From Alphaproteobacteria bacterium RIFCSPHIGHO2_12_FULL_63_12 (GTDB lineage: Bacteria > Pseudomonadota > Alphaproteobacteria > Caulobacterales > Parvularculaceae): DNA of 47,598 bases. Made by a program: the position numbers and the translations under genes. The notes beneath the pieces are model-generated. The model saw nothing but the letters and a program-made list of their open reading frames with translations. It did no database searches and had not been told where the DNA came from. Below, piece after piece: positions 41,785 to 47,598 of the stretch; the stretch's first letter is position 1, and each line of letters opens with the position of its first letter. The stretch lies in contig MEMM01000132.1 in assembly GCA_001767925.1 (NCBI GenBank), positions 39,807 through 87,404 of the forward strand, given 5' to 3'.

Positions 41785-42429
41785 ATGGCGGATGCAGGCG
41801 ACCTTCAGGGACTGGGCGAGACGCAGGCGGCCCTTCTCCGGCTGCTCCTTCGGAACAAGGAAGGGCTGACCGTCGACGCGATCGCGGAGGGCCTGTCGAT
41901 CACGCGCACCGCCGTCAACCAGCACCTGACCGCGCTGGAGCGGAACGGACATGTCGCGCGCCGCGATTTCGTCGCGACCGGCGGACGGCCCGGCCGGGTG
42001 TTCGCGATCAGCGAGCGCGGCGTCGCCCTCTTCCCGAAGAAGTACGACCTCGTGTCGCTGAAGATGCTGGAAACGATGATCGAGTCGCTGGGGCCTTTGA
42101 AAGCGCGCCGGCAACTGGACAGGATCGGCGCCGAACTCGGCGCGGAAGTCGGCGAGACTTTAAGCCAGAAAAGCCTCGCCCAGCGCGCGCCGGCGATTAC
42201 CGATCTCATGCAGAGTTTCGGATTTGACGCCGAGCTTGAAAAGGAAGGCCGCGAGCCGGTCATCCGGGCGTATAATTGCGTCTATCACGCGCTGGCGAAA
42301 TCGCATCCCGACGTCTGTGCGATCGACCTTGCGCTGTTGCGCGAGGCGTCCGGCGCCGATGTCGAGCATCTCGCCTGTATGGCGACCGGCGCCAACGCCT
42401 GCCAGTTCAAATTCACCGGCAAGAAATAG
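41785..42429 (+). CDS. SufR-like Cys-rich HTH transcriptional regulator
   Basis: A 214-residue regulator with an N-terminal winged helix-turn-helix (ALLRLLLRNKEGLTVDAIAEGLSITRTAVNQHLTALERNGHVARRDFVATGGRPGRVFAIS, about residues 16-76). The C-terminal half has four cysteines (165, 178, 198, 206) in AYNCVYHALAKSHPDVCAIDLALLREASGADVEHLACMATGANAC. This arrangement resembles the Fe-S cluster ligands of SufR-type repressors, which sense Fe-S or oxygen/NO status. It faces the DUF4142/cupredoxin operon across a perfect palindrome that is likely its binding site. The weak ribosome site suggests low expression. Confidence 0.85.
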   Translation: MADAGDLQGLGETQAALLRLLLRNKEGLTVDAIAEGLSITRTAVNQHLTALERNGHVARRDFVATGGRPGRVFAISERGVALFPKKYDLVSLKMLETMIESLGPLKARRQLDRIGAELGAEVGETLSQKSLAQRAPAITDLMQSFGFDAELEKEGREPVIRAYNCVYHALAKSHPDVCAIDLALLREASGADVEHLACMATGANACQFKFTGKK

Positions 42430-42439
42430 CGCGGCGGCT

Positions 42440-43918
42440 TCAGTTCCCTGATGGACCGGCGCCCGCGCCGCGGATCAGCGCTTCATACCAGGAAACGCCG
42501 CGCACGAGATCTTCGATCATGAGGCGCTCGTCCGTGCCGTGAATGCGCGCGAGATCGTCCGGCGCGTAGATGAACGGCGTGAAGCGGTAATTGTCGTCAG
42601 CGGCGCCGACATAATGGCGCGTGTCGGTTCCCTGCAGCGTCAGAAACGGCGCGACCGGAACTGCGCCGAAAATTTCGTGCGTCGCCTGTTCGATCGCCTT
42701 GTAGCCGGCGCTCGACGTCGAGGATTGCGGGCTTGGTTCGACGCCGCCGGCAAGCTCGACCTCGACGCCCAGCCCCGCAATTTGTTTTTCCGCCCGCGCT
42801 TTCACGCCGGCGACGCTGTCGCGCGGATGCAGGCGGTAATTGACGATGGCGCTCGCCGTCTGCGGCAGGATGTTCACCTTGACGCCGCCGTCGATCATCG
42901 TCGGCGCCGTCGTCGTGTGAAGCGCCGCCGCCGTCGTCGGGCTTTCGCCGAGCGATTTGGCGACCAGAGGCCCCGTCAACCAGAGATTGGCGAGCAAAAG
43001 GCGCGGCGCGAACGCCATTTCAGGGGCGATCGCATGCAGGAACGCCGTCATGCCGGCGTCGATTTCGAGCGGAAAGGGATCGTCCGTCACGGCGACGACG
43101 GCGCGCGAGACGAGCGAGACGGCCGTATCCTTTCCCGGCGCCGACGAATGACCGCCCGCCGCGCGCGCGGTGAATTTCAGGGTCGTCGACCCTTTCTCCG
43201 CGGTTGCGATCAATGCGACCGGCGACGCGACGCCGGGGATCAGGCCTTGCACGAGCCCCGACCCTTCATCGAGCGTAAAGGCGAAATGAACGCCGCGCGC
43301 ATCGAGCGCCTTGCGGATTTCGCCGGCGCCGGCGTCGCCGCCTAGCTCCTCGTCATGGCCGAACAGGAAATAAATATCCGTCTCCGGAACAAATCCCGAC
43401 GCGGCGAGACGCTCGGCCGCCTCCATCAGCGCGATCAGCTGGCCCTTGTTGTCCATCGCACCGCGGCCCCAGACGGCGCCGCCCTCGACGACGCCGTCGA
43501 AAGCGCCATGCGTCCAGCCGCTCTCTGTCCCCGGTTCGACCGGCACGACGTCGATATGCGCGATAAAGCCGACCGGCGCGACGTCGGCCGATCCCTTCCA
43601 GCGATAGAGGAGCGAGTGGCCGCCGATCGTCTCGCGCGTCATCGCCCGGTGCGCGGCGGGATAGGCTCTCTCAAGAAAGGCGGCGAAATCATCGAACGCC
43701 TGATGGTCGATCTCGCGGTCGCCCCAGGAAATCGTACCGAGCCGGATCGCTTCGCCGAGCCGCGCCGCAGCAGCCGCGCCATCAACCAATTCGGGCGCGG
43801 CCGCCGTAACCGGCGTTGGCGAAGGAACGCCGCCCGGCAGCAACAGCGTCCGCCCGACTAGGAGCGCGCCGAGGCCGGCGACAAGCGCCAGCGCGGCGCC
43901 CAGAATTATTTTCAGCAT
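42440..43918 (-). CDS. M20-family carboxypeptidase (CPS1-like)
   Basis: A 492-residue zinc metallopeptidase of family M20. An N-terminal membrane segment (IILGAALALVAGLGALLVGRTLLL) makes it likely membrane-anchored. Metal sites are visible in GFIAHIDVVPVEPG, GRGAMDNKGQ, FGHDEELGGDAGA and LDEGSG, with a late GTDTRHYVG. The dimerisation region has TAEKGSTTLKFTARAAGGHSSAPGKDTAVSLVS. The N-terminus at 43918 avoids a 58-residue extension from 44092. Related to carboxypeptidase S and PM20D1, which act on N-acyl amino acids. The substrate is unknown. Confidence 0.92.
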   Translation of the reverse strand: MLKIILGAALALVAGLGALLVGRTLLLPGGVPSPTPVTAAAPELVDGAAAAARLGEAIRLGTISWGDREIDHQAFDDFAAFLERAYPAAHRAMTRETIGGHSLLYRWKGSADVAPVGFIAHIDVVPVEPGTESGWTHGAFDGVVEGGAVWGRGAMDNKGQLIALMEAAERLAASGFVPETDIYFLFGHDEELGGDAGAGEIRKALDARGVHFAFTLDEGSGLVQGLIPGVASPVALIATAEKGSTTLKFTARAAGGHSSAPGKDTAVSLVSRAVVAVTDDPFPLEIDAGMTAFLHAIAPEMAFAPRLLLANLWLTGPLVAKSLGESPTTAAALHTTTAPTMIDGGVKVNILPQTASAIVNYRLHPRDSVAGVKARAEKQIAGLGVEVELAGGVEPSPQSSTSSAGYKAIEQATHEIFGAVPVAPFLTLQGTDTRHYVGAADDNYRFTPFIYAPDDLARIHGTDERLMIEDLVRGVSWYEALIRGAGAGPSGN

Positions 43919-44008
43919 GGGACGGTCTCCGCCATTGTTTCCGACATCATCCTGAAGCCATATGCCCGACCATCGCCGCAGGATGAACCCGATTGCGCAG
44001 CCAGAGCC

Positions 44009-44938
44009 ATGACCACATTGCTTTTTGAGCACGAGGCGTTCGGCGAACACGAGACGCCGGCGGGGCATCCCGAGCGCGCCGAACGCTACCATGCGGCATC
44101 AGCGGCGCTGCGCGGCGAGGCGTTCACGGAACTAGTCCGCAGGTCGCCGCCGCGCGCATCGCGCGCGGCGATCGAACGCGTCCACCAGCGATCCTATGTC
44201 GACGAGATTGAGGCGATCGCGCCCGCCGAAGATCTCGTCCGCCTCGATCCGGATACGACGATGGGACCCCATTCGCTCGACGCGGCGCTTAGGGCTGCCG
44301 GCGGCGGCGTCGCCGCGGTCGATGCGATTTACGCGGGCGAGGCGGCGAACGCCTTCGTCCTCGCGCGTCCGCCCGGACATCACGCGCCGCCGGCGCGCGC
44401 CATGGGCTTTTGCCTGTTCAATTCAGCCGCGGTCGCCGCGATGCATGCGCGCGCCGCTTATGGCGCAAGACGCGTCGCCGTCGTCGATTTCGACGTCCAT
44501 CACGGCAACGGCACTGAAGAAGCGTTCTGGCGCGACGAGTTCGCCTTTTACGCGTCGAGCCATGAATGGCCGCAATATCCGGGAACCGGGCGCGCGAGCG
44601 ATCGCGGCGCCTTCGACAATATCGTCAACGCGCCGCTCGCCGCCGGATCGTCCGGCGAGGAATTCCGCCAGGCCTGGGGCGACCGGCTCCTGCCGGCGCT
44701 CGACGCATTCGCGCCGGATATCATCGTCGTCTCGGCCGGTTTCGACGCCCACCGGGCGGACCCGCTTGGCGGCCTGAAACTGACCGAGCCCGATTTCGAC
44801 TGGGTGACGCGCGAGATCATCGGCGTCGCCAAAGCCCGCTGCGACGGCAGGATCGTCTCGCTGCTGGAAGGCGGCTATGATCTCGACGCTCTCGCCGCCT
44901 CGGTCGCGGCGCATGTCGCGGCCTTGATGCGGGGCTGA
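44009..44938 (+). CDS. Histone deacetylase family deacetylase
   Basis: A 309-residue class II HDAC-type (AcuC/AphA-like) zinc amidohydrolase. Signatures: GHPERAERY, ARPPGHHAPP, VDFDVHHGNGTEEAFW, SSHEWPQYPGTG, SAGFDAHRADPLGG and LLEGGYDL, with the zinc and catalytic His and Asp residues in place. Bacterial members deacetylate acetyl-lysine, acetylpolyamines or acetoin-pathway enzymes. It is divergent from the M20 peptidase gene and precedes a histidine phosphatase and xseB, the common alphaproteobacterial order. Confidence 0.94.
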   Translation: MTTLLFEHEAFGEHETPAGHPERAERYHAASAALRGEAFTELVRRSPPRASRAAIERVHQRSYVDEIEAIAPAEDLVRLDPDTTMGPHSLDAALRAAGGGVAAVDAIYAGEAANAFVLARPPGHHAPPARAMGFCLFNSAAVAAMHARAAYGARRVAVVDFDVHHGNGTEEAFWRDEFAFYASSHEWPQYPGTGRASDRGAFDNIVNAPLAAGSSGEEFRQAWGDRLLPALDAFAPDIIVVSAGFDAHRADPLGGLKLTEPDFDWVTREIIGVAKARCDGRIVSLLEGGYDLDALAASVAAHVAALMRG

Positions 44939-44982
44939 AAACCGCGCGATAACCGGGCGACATTAAGGATCAGACATCTTCC

Positions 44983-45615
44983 ATGGCCGGACGGATCATC
45001 ACAGCGCGGCACGGCCGCCCGAATGTTTCGCATGACGTCCGCATTTCCGCGAAGGAGTTCGGCGGCTGGTGGTCGCGATATGACGAAAGCGGTCTGCATC
45101 CGGATGAGACGCCGCCGCCGAGCCTGATTGAGCTTGCGACGCGCGCCACGACCGTCCTTTCCTCATCCCTGCCGCGCGCCATCGAAACCGCCCGCCACGC
45201 CACCAAGGGCGCGCGCGACGTGCCGGCCGACCCGATCTTCATCGAGGCGCCCTTGCCGCCGCCGCCGGTGCCGTTTTTGAAACTCTCGCCGGCGAGCTGG
45301 GGCGTCATTAGCCGTTCCTTCTGGTTTCTCGGCTATGCGCCGGGCGGCGTTGAAAACCATCGCGAGGCGTGGAAGCGGGTGGATGAGATCGTCAGCCGGC
45401 TCATCGACCACGCAGCGCAAGGCGACGTCTTGCTGTGCGCGCACGGCTATCTTAACTGGATGATCGACCGGAAACTGCGCAGCTCCGGCTGGCGCCGCGC
45501 GGGCCGCGAAGGCGGCAATCATTACTGGTCGTGGCGGACTTACGAGCCTCGAGGCGAGCCCGCCGCCTTACGCAAAACGAGCGGCGCGACGAACGCGGCG
45601 GCCGCGGCGGAGTAG
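44983..45615 (+). CDS. Histidine phosphatase family protein
   Basis: A 210-residue phosphoglycerate-mutase-type phosphatase. The active RHG motif is at ITARHGRPN, with the second His in [12 protein letters not shown]. The [14 protein letters not shown] segment is also typical. It may act on phosphoserine, phosphate monoesters or signalling proteins. It lies 44 nt after the HDAC gene and 8 nt before xseB in what seems one operon. Confidence 0.85.
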   Translation: MAGRIITARHGRPNVSHDVRISAKEFGGWWSRYDESGLHPDETPPPSLIELATRATTVLSSSLPRAIETARHATKGARDVPADPIFIEAPLPPPPVPFLKLSPASWGVISRSFWFLGYAPGGVENHREAWKRVDEIVSRLIDHAAQGDVLLCAHGYLNWMIDRKLRSSGWRRAGREGGNHYWSWRTYEPRGEPAALRKTSGATNAAAAAE

Positions 45616-45623
45616 GAAAAATC

Positions 45624-45866
45624 ATGGCGAAAAAGCCCGAGCTTGACGGCGTCTCGTTTGAAAAGGCCCTCGCCGAACTTGAGGCGATCGTCCAGAAGCT
45701 CGAATCGGGATCGGTCGACCTTGAAGAATCGATCGCGCTCTATGAGCGCGGCGCGGCGCTGAAAGCCCATTGCGAAGCCAAGTTGAAGGCGGCGCAGGAG
45801 CGGATCGAGAAAATCGTCGTCTCCGGCGATGGCGCGGTGAAGACCGAGCCGGCGAAGTTCGACTAG
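45624..45866 (+). CDS. xseB: Exodeoxyribonuclease VII small subunit
   Basis: The 80-residue small subunit of exonuclease VII, which degrades single-stranded DNA with XseA. The coiled-coil signature is [57 protein letters not shown] precedes the ATG by 7 nt. xseA is not in the window. An ispA gene between xseB and dxs, which occurs in many relatives, is absent here. Confidence 0.95.
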   Translation: MAKKPELDGVSFEKALAELEAIVQKLESGSVDLEESIALYERGAALKAHCEAKLKAAQERIEKIVVSGDGAVKTEPAKFD

Positions 45867-46021
45867 CGCCCTGGTTGCCGCCCTGCCTCACTCGCCCCGC
45901 AATCGGCCCATTCTCCCCCTGAATTGAGCCCCAAAGGGGTGGTCTTTTGCGTTGCAGCGCCTAAAAAGGCCGGCTAAGCCGCCAAAACCCAGCGGCATGC
46001 TGCGTTATGAAGGGGATGGTT
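45867..46021 (+). promoter_or_regulatory. Non-coding leader upstream of dxs
   Basis: The 155-nt gap contains no gene. A short hairpin CCCC-AAA-GGGG near 45933-45943, followed by a T-containing stretch, may terminate the xseB transcript. AAGGGG at 46010-46015 is the dxs ribosome site. No riboswitch structure is recognised by eye. Confidence 0.35.
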
Positions 46022-47598
46022 ATGGCCGTCGAAACGCCGTTGCTCGATCAGGTGAAGTTTCCGGCCGACCTCAGGAAGCTCCAGAAGAACCAGCTGCGCC
46101 AGTTCGCCGACGAGCTGCGCGCCGAGGTGATTGACGCCGTCTCGCAGACCGGCGGGCATCTTGGCTCCGGCCTTGGCGTCGTCGAGCTGACGACCGCCAT
46201 CCATTATGTGTTCAACACCCCCGACGACAAGCTGGTCTTCGACGTCGGCCACCAGTGCTATCCGCACAAGGTGATCACCGGCCGCCGCGACCGCATCAGG
46301 ACGCTGCGCCAGGGCGGCGGGCTTTCAGGCTTCACCAAGCGCTCGGAAAGCGAATACGACCCGTTCGGCGCGGCGCATGCGGCGACGTCGATTTCCGCCG
46401 CGCTCGGTTTCGCGCGCGCCCGCGACCATCAGGGCAAGAAGAACCATGCGATCGCCGTTATCGGCGACGGCTCGATGTCGGCGGGCATGGCGTATGAAGG
46501 GCTGAACAACGCCGGCTCGCTCGGCGCGAAATTCATCGTCATCCTGAATGACAACGACATGTCGATCGCGCCGCCGGTCGGCGCGATGAGCGCCTATCTG
46601 GCGCGCGCCTCGTCCGGCAAGGCGTATCAGAAAGTCCGCGCGCTCGGAAAACATTTCCTGAAACGCGTGCCGCCGGCGCTGTATGAAAAACTCGCGCGCG
46701 CCGAGGAATACGGCCGCGGCATGGTGACCGGCGGAACTTTGTTCGAAGAGCTTGGCTTTTATTATGTCGGGCCGATTGACGGGCATAATCTCGACCATCT
46801 GATCCCGGTTCTCGAAAATGTCCGCGACATGGAGGACGGGCCGGTGCTCGTCCATGTCGTCACCAAAAAAGGCAAGGGCTACGCGCCCGCCGAGGAAGCC
46901 GCCGACAAGGGCCACGGCGTCGTCAAATTCGACGTCGTCTCCGGCAAGCAGCATAAAGCGGCGTCAAACGCGCCGGCCTATCAGAAAGTCTTCGCGCAGG
47001 CGCTGATCAAGGAAGCCGAGAAAGACCCGAAAATCGTCGCCATCACGGCGGCGATGCCGTCCGGCACCTCGCTCGATCTGTTCGCGCAGGCCTTCCCGGA
47101 TCGCTGTTACGATGTCGGCATCGCCGAACAGCATGCGGTGACCTTCGCCGCGGGTCTCGCCGCCGACGGGATGAAACCTTTTTGCGCGATCTATTCGACC
47201 TTCCTGCAGCGCGGCTATGACAGCGTGCAGCACGATGTCGATCTGCAAAAACTGCCGGTGCGTTTCCCGATGGACCGCGCCGGGCTTGTCGGCGCGGACG
47301 GCGCGACGCATGCGGGCGCGTTCGATCTCGCTTATCTCGGCTGCCTCCCCAACATGGTCATCATGGCCTGCGCGGATGAAGCTGAACTCGTCCACATGAC
47401 GGCGACCGCCGCCGCCTATGACGAAGGTCCGATCGCCTATCGCTATCCGCGCGGCGAGGGAATCGGCATCGACCTGCCGCAGATCGGCAAGGTTCTCGAA
47501 ATCGGCAAGGGCCGGATCGTCCGTGAGGGGACGAAAGTCGCGATCCTGTCGCTCGGCACGCGCCTCGCCGAGGCGCTCGCCGCTTCCGACGCGCTTGA
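46022..47598 (+). CDS. dxs: 1-deoxy-D-xylulose-5-phosphate synthase (partial, 3' end outside window)
   Basis: DXS condenses pyruvate and glyceraldehyde 3-phosphate with thiamine diphosphate, the first step of the MEP isoprenoid pathway. The first 525 codons of a normally ~640-residue enzyme are present: [40 protein letters not shown], the ThDP motif [19 protein letters not shown] with [30 protein letters not shown], and the second domain with [16 protein letters not shown]. The start at 46022 follows AAGGGG by 6 nt; ATG 46016 is too close to it. The reading frame is open to the end of the window. Confidence 0.97.
   Translation, partial: MAVETPLLDQVKFPADLRKLQKNQLRQFADELRAEVIDAVSQTGGHLGSGLGVVELTTAIHYVFNTPDDKLVFDVGHQCYPHKVITGRRDRIRTLRQGGGLSGFTKRSESEYDPFGAAHAATSISAALGFARARDHQGKKNHAIAVIGDGSMSAGMAYEGLNNAGSLGAKFIVILNDNDMSIAPPVGAMSAYLARASSGKAYQKVRALGKHFLKRVPPALYEKLARAEEYGRGMVTGGTLFEELGFYYVGPIDGHNLDHLIPVLENVRDMEDGPVLVHVVTKKGKGYAPAEEAADKGHGVVKFDVVSGKQHKAASNAPAYQKVFAQALIKEAEKDPKIVAITAAMPSGTSLDLFAQAFPDRCYDVGIAEQHAVTFAAGLAADGMKPFCAIYSTFLQRGYDSVQHDVDLQKLPVRFPMDRAGLVGADGATHAGAFDLAYLGCLPNMVIMACADEAELVHMTATAAAYDEGPIAYRYPRGEGIGIDLPQIGKVLEIGKGRIVREGTKVAILSLGTRLAEALAASDAL

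Noticed and set aside
1-47598. CRISPR arrays, tRNA or rRNA genes, prophage, transposase or integrase genes
   Set aside because: No regularly spaced repeats, no cloverleaf-like segments noticed and no protein with recombinase or phage signatures were found on either strand by inspection. A tRNAscan or profile search was not possible.

Overview
The window reads as a continuous piece of a GC-rich (roughly 63-65 %) alphaproteobacterial chromosome. This rests on gene content and codon use: a Caulobacter-type Tad/Cpa pilus locus, a TIGR02301-type protein, chorismate synthase beside pdxH, a histone-deacetylase-family protein and xseB ahead of dxs, and intergenic repeats of the kind common in Rhizobiales and Caulobacterales-like genomes. 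I cannot fix the genus. No rRNA, tRNA, CRISPR array, transposase or integrase was seen. Gene density is high, with many 1-4 nt overlaps.

Layout. (1) 1-24 kb is mainly housekeeping and scattered metabolic genes: a DUF442/TIGR01244 phosphatase-like protein, an ATP-grasp-like protein coupled to a metallo-beta-lactamase-fold hydrolase, a compositionally different Sel1-repeat lipoprotein, pdxH and aroC (divergent), an alpha/beta hydrolase, a methyltransferase pair that includes an Fe-S TrmA/RlmD-type RNA methyltransferase, a dihydroorotase, a Nudix/TIGR02301 pair divergent from an SRAP (YedK) protein, yaaA, an FAD-linked D-2-hydroxyacid dehydrogenase, a lipid-anchored methyltransferase-like protein, a serine hydrolase with an upstream AraC regulator, the Sua5-type threonylcarbamoyl-AMP synthase, and a long acyl-CoA dehydrogenase. 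(2) 22.08-23.79 kb is a small AbrB/Doc toxin-antitoxin operon with a clear inverted-repeat operator, translationally coupled to a membrane-anchored metallophosphoesterase. (3) 25.5-38.5 kb is a complete tad (tight adherence) pilus locus: an unusual 370-nt leader region, two Flp pilins separated by a strong stem-loop, CpaB, CpaC secretin, a short CpaD-like lipoprotein, TadG, two TadE pseudopilins, CpaE, CpaF, TadB, TadC, TadD and the prepilin peptidase CpaA, ending in a translationally coupled ICMT-like membrane methyltransferase. (4) 38.6-42.4 kb holds a MOSC protein, a CPBP protease with a zinc-ribbon protein, and a divergent locus in which a SufR-like Cys4 regulator faces a DUF4142/cupredoxin operon across a perfect 24-bp palindrome. 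(5) 42.4-47.6 kb holds an M20 peptidase, a histone-deacetylase-family amidohydrolase, a histidine phosphatase, xseB and the first 525 codons of dxs, which runs off the window.

The most interesting signals are the ICMT-like methyltransferase coupled to the prepilin peptidase, the SufR-like/cupredoxin locus with its palindrome, the toxin-antitoxin-phosphoesterase operon, a palindromic repeat element read as part of a TadE protein, the structured TTAA-rich pilin leader, and a 21-nt duplication of the dihydroorotase gene end.
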